From UBA5862 sp002408105 (GTDB taxonomy: Bacteria > Pseudomonadota > Gammaproteobacteria > Pseudomonadales > UBA5862): a stretch of 30,670 nucleotides of DNA. The DNA is taken from the NCBI GenBank assembly GCA_034189125.1, contig JAXHVB010000130.1, positions 1 through 30,670 on the forward strand, given 5' to 3'. The notes below the pieces were generated by a model. It saw nothing but the letters and a program-made list of their open reading frames with translations, searched no databases and was not told the DNA's origin. The position numbers and the translations under genes are program-made. Shown in pieces: positions 1-11,296 of this stretch; within the stretch, counting starts at the first letter, position 1, and each line of letters starts with the position of its first letter.

Positions 1-536
1 TCATCAATGAGCAGCACCACCTGCTCATCGATGAGATCGACAAGGCCGACATCGAATTCCCCAACGACCTGCTGCTAGAACTCGATCGCATGGAGTTCTT
101 TGTGTACGAGACGCAGGAGACAGTGAAGGCCCGGCAGCGACCGATCGTCGTGATCACCAGCAACAACGAAAAAGAGCTTCCCGACGCATTCCTGCGGCGT
201 TGCTTCTTCCACTACATTGCATTTCCTGACCGCGCCACCATGGTGGACATCGTCAATGTCCACTATCCCACCTTGAAGCAGGAGTTGGTCAAGGAGGCAC
301 TGGAGGTCTTTTTTGACGTGCGCACGGTCCCTGGACTCAAGAAAAAACCCTCCACTTCGGAGCTGATCGATTGGCTGAAGTTGCTGATGGCCGACGACAT
401 GCCGGAAGAGATCCTGAAGAACCAGGACCCGTCCAAGGCGATTCCACCCCTTTACGGTGCGCTCGTAAAGAACGAGCAGGATGTCCAGCTGCTTGAGCGC
501 TTGGCCTTTATGCACCGGCGCCAGGGCCGGGGCTGA
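1..536 (+). CDS. MoxR-type AAA+ ATPase, 3' part only (5' end outside window)
   Basis: The reading frame is open from base 3 to the TGA at 534-536, giving about 177 C-terminal residues; the start and the Walker A motif lie left of the window. A Walker B segment, HLLIDEIDKAD, appears at the very beginning. It is followed by the sensor-1 region (VVITSNNEKELPDAFLRRC) and then by a helical lid domain. That order is typical of MoxR-type AAA+ ATPases, which act as chaperones in metal-cofactor or complex maturation with a VWA partner. The next gene encodes such a VWA protein and starts 2 nt after this stop, so the two are very probably co-transcribed. The family call is solid; the client protein is unknown. 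The Asn in the sensor-1 strand is consistent with a working ATPase, but the P-loop cannot be checked here. Confidence 0.88.
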   Translation, partial: INEQHHLLIDEIDKADIEFPNDLLLELDRMEFFVYETQETVKARQRPIVVITSNNEKELPDAFLRRCFFHYIAFPDRATMVDIVNVHYPTLKQELVKEALEVFFDVRTVPGLKKKPSTSELIDWLKLLMADDMPEEILKNQDPSKAIPPLYGALVKNEQDVQLLERLAFMHRRQGRG

Positions 537-538
537 TT

Positions 539-1717
539 GTGCTGATCGATTTCTTCACAACGCTGAAGCGACATCAGGTTCCGGTCTCGCTGCGCGAACT
601 CCTCGACCTGCTCAGCGCCATGGACCACCGCCTGGTGTATGGCGACATCAACGACTTTTACTTTCTGAGCCGCGCACTCATGGTGAAGGACGAGTCGCAC
701 TATGACCGTTTTGATGTCGCGTTTGGAAAGTACTTCAAGGGACTGGACAACCTGGAAGGGTTGATCGGCTCGCTGATTCCCGATGACTGGCTGCGCAAGC
801 AGTTTGAAGAGTCGCTCAGCGAGGAGGAAAAGAAAGAAATCCAGTCTCTCGGTGGGTTGGAAAAACTGATCGAGGAATTCAAGAAGCGGCTTGAGGAACA
901 GGATGAACGCCACGAAGGTGGCAACAAATGGATCGGAACCGGCGGCACCTCGCCGTTCGGTGGCTATGGGTACAACCCTGAGGGCATGCGCATCGGTCAG
1001 GATGAAAACCGCAACTTCCGCGCCGTCAAGGTGTGGGAGGAGCGCCAGTTCAAAGACCTGGATGACACGGTTGAGCTGGGCACGCGGGACATCAAGGTGG
1101 CGCTGCGCCGGCTGCGAAAATTTGCCCGGTCGGGCGCCGAAGACGAGTTGAACCTCGACGACACGATTCGGTCCACAGCGCGCAACGGCGGGATGCTGGA
1201 CCTTCGCTTTCAGGCCGAGCGCCACAACGCGGTGAAGGTGCTGATTTTCTTTGACGTTGGTGGCTCCATGGACCCCCATGTCAAGGTCTGCGAGGAGCTG
1301 TTTTCAGCGGTGCGCACCGAGTTCAAGCACCTGGAATACTATTACTTTCACAACTTCATCTACGAGTCGGTGTGGAAGAACAACGTGCGGCGGATGCAGG
1401 AGCGCATCTCCACCTGGGATGTGTTACACAAGTATTCGAGTGACTACAAGGTGATCTTTGTCGGCGACGCCACCATGGCCCCCTATGAGATCGCCAACGT
1501 TGGGGGCAGCATCGAGCACCACAATGAGGAGTCCGGGGCGGCCTGGATGGAGCGCTTCCGTGAGACCTACGAGCGCATCGTGTGGCTCAACCCCCAGCCC
1601 CAGGACACTTGGGAATACTCTTCGACCATCCACATGGTGGACCACCTACTGGACGGCCACATGTACCCATTGTCGCTGCGTGGCCTGGACGAGGCCATGG
1701 GCTTTCTGAACAAGTAG
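539..1717 (+). CDS. VWA domain protein, CoxE-like
   Basis: This 392-residue protein has a GTG start 2 nt after the stop of the MoxR gene, which suggests translational coupling. The N-terminal half is helical and charged, with an acidic/basic stretch around residues 80-130. The C-terminal half carries a von Willebrand A domain. Its MIDAS-like motif is D239-V-G-G-S243-M-D, the DxGGS variant typical of CoxE-like proteins rather than the classical DxSxS. MoxR/CoxE pairs are known as AAA+/VWA chaperone couples; CoxD/CoxE acts in maturation of the carbon monoxide dehydrogenase active site. No dehydrogenase genes are visible here, so the client cannot be named. The length fits the family and there is no sign of truncation. 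It is convergent with the MaoC gene, 7 nt away. Confidence 0.87.
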   Translation: MLIDFFTTLKRHQVPVSLRELLDLLSAMDHRLVYGDINDFYFLSRALMVKDESHYDRFDVAFGKYFKGLDNLEGLIGSLIPDDWLRKQFEESLSEEEKKEIQSLGGLEKLIEEFKKRLEEQDERHEGGNKWIGTGGTSPFGGYGYNPEGMRIGQDENRNFRAVKVWEERQFKDLDDTVELGTRDIKVALRRLRKFARSGAEDELNLDDTIRSTARNGGMLDLRFQAERHNAVKVLIFFDVGGSMDPHVKVCEELFSAVRTEFKHLEYYYFHNFIYESVWKNNVRRMQERISTWDVLHKYSSDYKVIFVGDATMAPYEIANVGGSIEHHNEESGAAWMERFRETYERIVWLNPQPQDTWEYSSTIHMVDHLLDGHMYPLSLRGLDEAMGFLNK

Positions 1718-1724
1718 CCCGCGC

Positions 1725-2201
1725 TTATCCAGCCAGGCGAATTTCCGGCAACCTGGGTGCCGGCACACTGATCGACTCAGCTGGTGCCATCACCCGGGCT
1801 TCTCCGCGAACCACCGGTTTGCCACTGGGGCCAGACACCACACAGGACAGCACCACCTCTCTGCGGCGATCCCGCTTTTCGGTGACCTCCAATTGCACGT
1901 GAATGTCGTCCCCCAATTTGACCGGCCGCAGGAACTCCAGCGTTTGACCGAGGTACACCGACCCTGGGCCAGGGAACACCATTCCAATCGCTGCGGAAAT
2001 CACCGCGGCGCTCCAGATTCCGTGGGCCACAGGCTCACCAAACGGCGTTGTGGCAGCGAATTCCGGGTCCAGGTGGACAGGGTTGCAGTCTCCCGAAGCG
2101 GCCGCAAACAGCAACAGTTCCCGTTGGGTGAAGCGGTGCCGGTGTTCGGCCCGGTCGCCGATGCGAATGTCATCGTAGGCTGTGCTGGTCAGCGTGGGCA
2201 T
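1725..2201 (-). CDS. MaoC-type (R)-specific enoyl-CoA hydratase-like protein
   Basis: This 158-residue single hot-dog domain carries the hydratase-2 motif around residues 36-45. D38 and H43 sit at the positions of the catalytic Asp/His pair (GD-C-N-P-V-H-L-D). A conserved glycine-rich helix start (HGIWSAAVIS) follows. Such enzymes hydrate trans-2-enoyl-CoA to (R)-3-hydroxyacyl-CoA and link beta-oxidation to polyhydroxyalkanoate or lipid synthesis. Related MaoC proteins act on other acyl thioesters, so the substrate is open. The ATG start at 2201 is preceded by short intergenic DNA shared with the divergent hrpA. No PHA synthase is in the window. The ketoacyl synthase at 6263 also handles acyl chains, but hrpA separates the two. 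Confidence 0.85.
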   Translation of the reverse strand: MPTLTSTAYDDIRIGDRAEHRHRFTQRELLLFAAASGDCNPVHLDPEFAATTPFGEPVAHGIWSAAVISAAIGMVFPGPGSVYLGQTLEFLRPVKLGDDIHVQLEVTEKRDRRREVVLSCVVSGPSGKPVVRGEARVMAPAESISVPAPRLPEIRLAG

Positions 2202-2296
2202 GAGGATCCTTGGGCGGCAGGGGCTTCAGTGAGGCGCCATTGTAAGCGAGCCGGGGCAGAATCGGCACGGTCGTTGATTGCCGGTGGGGGCCTGCC

Positions 2297-6202
<3,906 letters not shown>

Positions 6203-6262
6203 CAATGCCGGCCGGCGGCGCACCGCAGGTTCCCGAACAACGAAAACAACAAGGAGAAACCC

Positions 6263-7390
6263 ATGTCGGACAGCCGCTCTGTGGTGATCAGCGGAACTGG
6301 GCTCTACACTCCGCCGCAGGCCATCAGCAACGAGGACTTGGTTGACTCGTTCAACCGCTTTGTGCAGGCGCACAACCTGGATCAGGGCGGCGAAGGGACC
6401 GCGCCTGCTGAACTGCTTGAGCCGTCCAGCGTGGAGTTCATCGCCAAGGCTTCAGGCATTCGCCAGCGGTATGTGGTCGATCGCGAGGGAATCCTCGACC
6501 CGAACCGGTTGTGTCCAAAGATTCCCGAGCGCCCCAATGAGCAGCTGTCGGTGCAGGCGGAGATTGCGGTGCAGGCGGCGACCGGTGCTTTGGAGCAGGC
6601 CGGGTTGTGCGCGAGCCAAATCGATGCGGTGATTGTCGCCTGCTCCAACCTCCAGCGTGCATACCCGGCTGTGGCGATTGAGGTTCAGGCTGCGCTGGGT
6701 TCCGGTGGTTTCGCGTACGACATGAACGTTGCCTGCTCGTCGGCCACCTTCGGTGTGCAAGCGGCGCGAGACGCCGTGCGCAGTGGAACCGCACAACGCG
6801 TGCTGGTGATCAGCCCGGAGATCACATCGGGGCACCTGAATTTTCGTGACCGCGACAGCCACTTTATTTTCGGTGACGCCGCGACTGCGGTGGTGGTCGA
6901 GTCGGCCGGAACCTGCACGGCCGAGGCGCCTTTTGAAGTGTTGGATGGGCGGCTCTTCACCGAATTCTCCAACAACATTCGCAACAATTTCGGCTTTCTC
7001 AATCGGGCCGATGAAAGCGGCATTGGAGCAGCGGATAAGCTGTTTGTGCAGAACGGGCGCAAGGTGTTCAAAGAAGTGGTTCCCGCGGTGGCTGCGCTCA
7101 TCCAGGCGCAACTCGACGACCTTCAGGTGCCGGTCACTGCCATCAAGCGGATGTGGCTGCACCAGGCGAACCTCAACATGAACCAACTGATCGCCCGCAA
7201 GCTGTTGGGGCGAGAAGCCAGTGCAGAAGAAGCACCGGTCATCCTGGACGAGTTCGCCAACACCAGTTCAGCAGGGTCAATCATTGCCTTTCACCGGCAC
7301 CGGGCCGACTTTGCTTCTGGAGACCTTGGCATCATCTGTTCCTTCGGTGCAGGCTATTCGATCGGCAGCCTGCTGGTGCGCAGGCAGTAG
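6263..7390 (+). CDS. 3-oxoacyl-ACP synthase III-like thiolase-fold enzyme (PA3286-like)
   Basis: This 375-residue condensing enzyme has the FabH-type catalytic triad C158 (NVACSSATFG), H300 (WLHQANLN) and N333 (NTSSAGS). It is longer than housekeeping FabH (about 317 residues). From memory it strongly resembles Pseudomonas PA3286, a KASIII-like protein that condenses medium-chain acyl-CoA from beta-oxidation with malonyl-ACP. The shared blocks include VIVACSNLQRAYPAVAIEVQ and the N-terminal VVISGTGLYTP. The gene stands alone, not in a fab cluster, which supports a shunt role rather than primary initiation. A good Shine-Dalgarno (aaggag, about 6250-6255) precedes the ATG. It lies 60 nt after hrpA and is convergent with alaA. 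The exact acyl donor is inferred from the family. Confidence 0.88.
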   Translation: MSDSRSVVISGTGLYTPPQAISNEDLVDSFNRFVQAHNLDQGGEGTAPAELLEPSSVEFIAKASGIRQRYVVDREGILDPNRLCPKIPERPNEQLSVQAEIAVQAATGALEQAGLCASQIDAVIVACSNLQRAYPAVAIEVQAALGSGGFAYDMNVACSSATFGVQAARDAVRSGTAQRVLVISPEITSGHLNFRDRDSHFIFGDAATAVVVESAGTCTAEAPFEVLDGRLFTEFSNNIRNNFGFLNRADESGIGAADKLFVQNGRKVFKEVVPAVAALIQAQLDDLQVPVTAIKRMWLHQANLNMNQLIARKLLGREASAEEAPVILDEFANTSSAGSIIAFHRHRADFASGDLGIICSFGAGYSIGSLLVRRQ

Positions 7391-7392
7391 CG

Positions 7393-7438
7393 GTTTCGGC
7401 CGGTCACTGCTCGTAGCGTTCGAGAAACCGGCCGAAAC
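7393..7438. terminator. Inverted repeat at the fabH-like/alaA convergent junction, possible bidirectional terminator
   Basis: A perfect 11-bp inverted repeat (7393-7403 and 7428-7438, arms gtttcggccgg / ccggccgaaac) flanks a 24-nt loop. It sits just after the stop of the ketoacyl synthase gene, and its right arm lies inside the last codons of alaA. No U-tract follows on either strand, so classical intrinsic termination is uncertain. Confidence 0.4.
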
Positions 7439-8618
7439 GCTCAATTGCCGTGGTCAGGAGCTCTTCTCCGGGCAGAAATACGATGCGCAGGTGCTGAGTA
7501 TCGGGCCAGTTAAAGCCGCTGCCCTGAACCAACAGCACCTTTTCCTGGTTGAGGAAATCCAGCACCAGCTGCTGGTCGTCTCGAATGGGGTACAGCTCGG
7601 GATCTAGGCGAGGAAAGAGGTACAGTGCGCCCTGCGGTTTTACGCAGGAGACACCAGGGATTTCACAGATCAGTTGGTGCGCGAGGTCGCGCTGACGGCG
7701 CAGCCGACCGCCGGGCGCCACGAGGTCTTGAATGCTTTGGTAGCCGCCGAGGGCTGTCTGGATCGCGTACTGTGCCGGTACGTTGCTGCACAGGCGCATC
7801 GAAGCGAGCATGTCCAACCCTTCAACATAGTCTCCTGCACGGTGTTTGGCGCCGCTGATGATCATCCAGCCCGCCCGAAACCCCGCCGAACGGTAGGACT
7901 TGGACAAGCCGTTGAAGGTAACGCAGAGTAGATCCGGCGCCAGCGAAGCGAAGGCGGTGTGCTGGACCCCATCGAAAAGCACTTTGTCGTAAATCTCGTC
8001 CGCGAACACAATCAGGTTGTGGCGCCGGGCCAAATCGGCGATGCCTTGGAGTAGGGACTCTGAGTAGACAGCTCCGGTTGGGTTGTTGGGGTTGATCACA
8101 ACCAGACCCCGGGTGCGCGGCGTGATGCGCCGCTCAATGTCGGCAAGGTCCGGGTACCAGTTTTCCGACTCATCGGTGAGGTAGTGGACGGGGGTGCCCC
8201 CAGCGAGCGAAACCGCTGCAGTCCAAAGTGGATAGTCCGGGGCAGGAATGAGCATTTCGTCACCGTTGTTGAGCAGCCCTTGCATGCTCATGACGATCAG
8301 TTCGCTGGCCCCGTTGCCGATGTAAATGTCATCGATGGAAACATCGGCGATGCCCAGGCGCTGGCACTCCTGCATCACTGCCTTTCGCGCTGAAAAAATC
8401 CCTTTCGAGTCACTGTACCCCTGCGCCTGGGGCAGGTTGTGAATGACATCCTGGATGATCTCGTCCGGCGCATCGAAACCGAAGGGCGCGGGGTTGCCAA
8501 TGTTGAGCTTGATGATGCGATGGCCTTCCTCTTCCAACCGGTTGGCGCGGTGCAGCACAGGTCCGCGAATCTCGTAGCAGACGTCGGCAAGCTTGTGGGA
8601 CTTCAGCACTGGGCTCAT
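7404..8618 (-). CDS. alaA: Glutamate-pyruvate aminotransferase AlaA
   Basis: This PLP-dependent class I/II aminotransferase has 404 residues (E. coli AlaA has 405). It transfers the amino group of glutamate to pyruvate to make alanine in the cytoplasm. The Schiff-base lysine is K240, in the motif GLSKSYRSAGFRAGW, at the same number as in E. coli. LNIGNPAPFGFDAPDEI, INPNNPTGAVYS and FADEIYDK are also typical AlaA blocks. The start was set at the ATG at 8618 (protein MSPVLKSHK), which aligns with the E. coli N-terminus. The open frame continues 26 codons upstream, but that part has no similarity I recognise. The gene is divergent from msrB across 180 nt. Confidence 0.95.
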   Translation of the reverse strand: MSPVLKSHKLADVCYEIRGPVLHRANRLEEEGHRIIKLNIGNPAPFGFDAPDEIIQDVIHNLPQAQGYSDSKGIFSARKAVMQECQRLGIADVSIDDIYIGNGASELIVMSMQGLLNNGDEMLIPAPDYPLWTAAVSLAGGTPVHYLTDESENWYPDLADIERRITPRTRGLVVINPNNPTGAVYSESLLQGIADLARRHNLIVFADEIYDKVLFDGVQHTAFASLAPDLLCVTFNGLSKSYRSAGFRAGWMIISGAKHRAGDYVEGLDMLASMRLCSNVPAQYAIQTALGGYQSIQDLVAPGGRLRRQRDLAHQLICEIPGVSCVKPQGALYLFPRLDPELYPIRDDQQLVLDFLNQEKVLLVQGSGFNWPDTQHLRIVFLPGEELLTTAIERFGRFLERYEQ

Positions 8619-8798
8619 GATGATTCCAAACACAGGGGTGTGACGCCATTCTACTCCGCTGGGGGCAGATCCCGGAACACGAGGGCGCGGTGGCATCGAA
8701 GTGGTTCACCTTCTTTGCTCCGCGGTTCACTCGAGTGTGCCAGGCTCGGTGCCACAGGGTAGGATGGGGTCCAATTGAGCAGCCATTGGAGGTGACGT
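8619..8798. other. alaA/msrB divergent intergenic region
   Basis: These 180 nt separate the two divergent starts and must hold both promoters unless readthrough supplies them. On the plus strand a weak -10-like TAGGAT lies at 8760-8765 without a clear -35. The msrB Shine-Dalgarno, ggaggt, lies just upstream of 8799. I see no operator of a recognised regulator and no gene. Confidence 0.4.
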
Positions 8799-9233
8799 AT
8801 GGCCGATCAGCGTGATGATGCTCCAGGTGAGGGCGCAGCGGGGCCCCCGAGCGGGCAAGAGGGGCGTCTGAGCCAACTTTCTCCAGCCGCGCGCAAGGTC
8901 ACCCAGGAGCAGGGCACTGAGCCACCGTTTTCTGGGGCATATGTCGACCACAAGGCAGCTGGGGTGTACCGCTGTGTCTGTTGTGGCGCTGCGCTGTTTT
9001 CTTCGCAGACCAAGTACGATTCCGGCAGTGGCTGGCCCAGTTTTTGGGAGCCGATTGTGGCCGGATCGATTGGTGAGTCGGAGGACCTCAGCTTTGGGAT
9101 GCGTCGGGTGGAAGTGCACTGCGACCACTGCGGTGCTCACCTCGGGCATCGGTTTGAAGACGGCCCCGATCCGACCGGCCAGCGCTATTGCATCAATTCA
9201 GTCGCGCTTGACTTTGAGCCGGACAAGGACTGA
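8799..9233 (+). CDS. msrB: Peptide methionine-(R)-S-oxide reductase MsrB
   Basis: This 144-residue enzyme repairs oxidised proteins by reducing methionine-(R)-sulfoxide, using thioredoxin. The structural zinc site is visible as C59xxC62 and C108xxC111 (CDHC). The catalytic cysteine is C131 in the RYCINSVAL motif. SGSGWPSFW and HLGHRFEDGP are family signatures. The first 25 or so residues are a polar, Gly/Pro-rich extension without conservation. Start: ATG at 8799 with a strong ggaggt Shine-Dalgarno. It is convergent with purB, 12 nt apart. No MsrA gene is present in the window. Confidence 0.96.
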   Translation: MADQRDDAPGEGAAGPPSGQEGRLSQLSPAARKVTQEQGTEPPFSGAYVDHKAAGVYRCVCCGAALFSSQTKYDSGSGWPSFWEPIVAGSIGESEDLSFGMRRVEVHCDHCGAHLGHRFEDGPDPTGQRYCINSVALDFEPDKD

Positions 9234-9245
9234 TTTGCTGTCCGT

Positions 9246-10631
9246 TCAGCGGTCTTTCGCAGGTCCGGTCGCCCGCGCCGCCTCGACCGCGTTGCCGATG
9301 TAGGTCTGCGGGGTCAGAGCCAGCAGTGCCTGCGTTTGTTGGGGCGGAAGGCCAAGGGATTGGACGAAGACACGGATGTCCTCGGCAGTGATGGATTTTC
9401 CACGGGTCAGGTCTTTGAGCTTTTCGTAGGGCGAGTCGATGCCTGCAATGCGCATCACACTTTGAATGGGCTCTGCGAGCACCTCCCAGGCATGCTCGAG
9501 GTCCTCTGCGATGCGCGCCTCGTTCAGCTGAAGTTTTCCGAGGCCCTTCAACAGCGAGCGGTACGCGATGAGCCCGTGCGCGAACCCGACACCAAGGTTG
9601 CGGAGGACTGTCGAATCGGTCAGATCGCGCTGCCAGCGTGATATCGGCAATTTCTCGGCCAAGTGCTCCAACGTGGCATTGGCCACGCCCAGGTTGCCTT
9701 CGGCGTTCTCGAAATCGATTGGGTTGATCTTGTGGGGCATGGTGGAAGAGCCGATTTCTCCTGCCACTGGCCGTTGGCTGAAGTACCCGAGCGAGATATA
9801 TCCCCACACATCCCGGCAGAAATCGATGAGAATTCGGTGCAGACGCGCGAAGGCGTGGGTCAGTTCGGCAATGTAGTCGTGTGGTTCGATCTGGGTGGTA
9901 TAGGGGTTGTGGGTGAGCCCCAGGCCGGTCACGAATCGCTCCGCTGCCGCGGGCCAGTCCAACTCCGGGCAGGCCACCATGTGGGCGTTGAAATTGCCGA
10001 CGGCGCCGTTGATTTTTCCAAGCAGCGGGACCGCAACGATCTGCTGGCGTTGGCGCTCGAGGCGGGCCACCACATTAGCGAACTCTTTGCCAACCGTGGT
10101 GGGTGACGCACTCTGGCCGTGTGTGCGGGAAAGCATGGGAACCGCGGCCATTTGCACCGCTTGAACACGCAGTGCTTCGATCACCTCGTCGACGATGGGC
10201 AGCAGCACGCTCCGCAATGCCTGTTGCAGCATGAGTGCGTGGCTGAGGTTGTTGATGTCTTCCGAGGTGCAGGCGAAATGCACCAGCTCCCGGTGTTTAT
10301 GCAGCCCGATCTGTTCGGCAAAGCGTTCCTTCAAAAAGTACTCGACCGCTTTGACATCGTGGTTGGTGGTGGCTTCTATGGCCTTTACGCGCTGCGCGTC
10401 CTCCACGCCAAACCCGGCCACCAGCTGTTCCAAATGGGCCTCTGCGGCGCTGTCGAGTGCAGGGAGGGCCGTGAACTCGGGCCAATTGGATAGAAACTGA
10501 AACCAGCGCACTTCGACTGTGACGCGAAAACGAATCAACCCGAACTCGCTAAGAATCGATCGCAGGGGTTCGGTTTTGTCAGCGTAGCGACCGTCAATCG
10601 GTGACAGTGCGGTCAGCGGGCTCAGTTCCAT
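9246..10631 (-). CDS. purB: Adenylosuccinate lyase PurB
   Basis: The protein has 461 residues (456 in E. coli). It cleaves SAICAR to AICAR and adenylosuccinate to AMP in purine synthesis. The fumarase/aspartase-superfamily signature GSSTMPHKINP contains the mobile-loop serines S295/S296, and S295 matches the catalytic serine number of E. coli. CTSEDINN and RTHGQSASP carry the conserved active-site residues. The start is the ATG at 10631 (protein MELSPLTALSPIDGRY), aligning with E. coli; an open 37-codon extension upstream is unlikely to be translated. It is the last gene of the minus-strand nudJ-mnmA-hflD-purB operon, 47 nt after hflD, the same order as in E. coli. Confidence 0.97.
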   Translation of the reverse strand: MELSPLTALSPIDGRYADKTEPLRSILSEFGLIRFRVTVEVRWFQFLSNWPEFTALPALDSAAEAHLEQLVAGFGVEDAQRVKAIEATTNHDVKAVEYFLKERFAEQIGLHKHRELVHFACTSEDINNLSHALMLQQALRSVLLPIVDEVIEALRVQAVQMAAVPMLSRTHGQSASPTTVGKEFANVVARLERQRQQIVAVPLLGKINGAVGNFNAHMVACPELDWPAAAERFVTGLGLTHNPYTTQIEPHDYIAELTHAFARLHRILIDFCRDVWGYISLGYFSQRPVAGEIGSSTMPHKINPIDFENAEGNLGVANATLEHLAEKLPISRWQRDLTDSTVLRNLGVGFAHGLIAYRSLLKGLGKLQLNEARIAEDLEHAWEVLAEPIQSVMRIAGIDSPYEKLKDLTRGKSITAEDIRVFVQSLGLPPQQTQALLALTPQTYIGNAVEAARATGPAKDR

Positions 10632-10678
10632 GGGGGCTCCAATACAGTGGGTCGGGCAAAGGCTGCGGGTTGCAACCC

Positions 10679-11296
10679 TCAAAGGCGCCCAAGCTGCGCG
10701 GCTGCCTGAGCGAGGTGGCGGCGGCGCAGCATCAGCTGCCAAAGGCTACCGCCGACCTGCTCCCAGAGCAGGGCGCAACGAACGGCTGCAAGCAGCAATG
10801 TGCGGATTTTGTCGGCAGTCGCATGCTGCTGCAAAAAGCGGCCGTCGCCGTTGATCTGGATTCGAAAATCCAGGGTGCTGAGGGTGTCTTGATACAGCCG
10901 AGAAAGGTTGGCGATCACTGAATCGTGCGTGGGTGACAGGTGATCGACCTGACGCTGCACATCGACCAACCGCTCCGAGATCAAGTTCAGCAGGTCATTG
11001 CGCTGGCGCAGCCGACGGCTCACTTGCCGCACTGCCAATGCATATTTGAGTGGTACTGCGTGTTCGCGTCGCTGGTGTCGATCCAGAACGGCCAACAGCA
11101 GCCGCACGCCGCGTTGGACCGCCTGCAGGTCGCCAAACACCGCCAGGGTGTCCGGTGGATCAGTGGCGAGAATGGCGTGCACCGCCGTGTCCAGTGTGGA
11201 CTGCTCGACCATCCCGGATCGGGCCAGACGATCCACGCCCTGCAGCTGCTGCAACACGCCGGCGAGGGCAAGGGCCTGTTGGGTGTCGCGGTCCAT
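10679..11296 (-). CDS. hflD: HflD family protein (lysogenization regulator)
   Basis: This 205-residue helical protein matches E. coli HflD (213 residues) along its length. Recognisable segments are LALAGVLQQLQ, DTLAVFGDLQAV, RLVDVQRQVDHL and ALLWEQVGGSLWQLM. HflD is membrane-associated in E. coli and binds the phage lambda CII protein; its cellular role is otherwise unclear. The chosen ATG at 11296 overlaps the mnmA stop in a TGATG arrangement, implying translational coupling. An in-frame GTG at 11320 would add 8 residues but would overlap mnmA further. The gene sits between mnmA and purB, its conserved place in gammaproteobacteria. Confidence 0.92.
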   Translation of the reverse strand: MDRDTQQALALAGVLQQLQGVDRLARSGMVEQSTLDTAVHAILATDPPDTLAVFGDLQAVQRGVRLLLAVLDRHQRREHAVPLKYALAVRQVSRRLRQRNDLLNLISERLVDVQRQVDHLSPTHDSVIANLSRLYQDTLSTLDFRIQINGDGRFLQQHATADKIRTLLLAAVRCALLWEQVGGSLWQLMLRRRHLAQAAAQLGRL

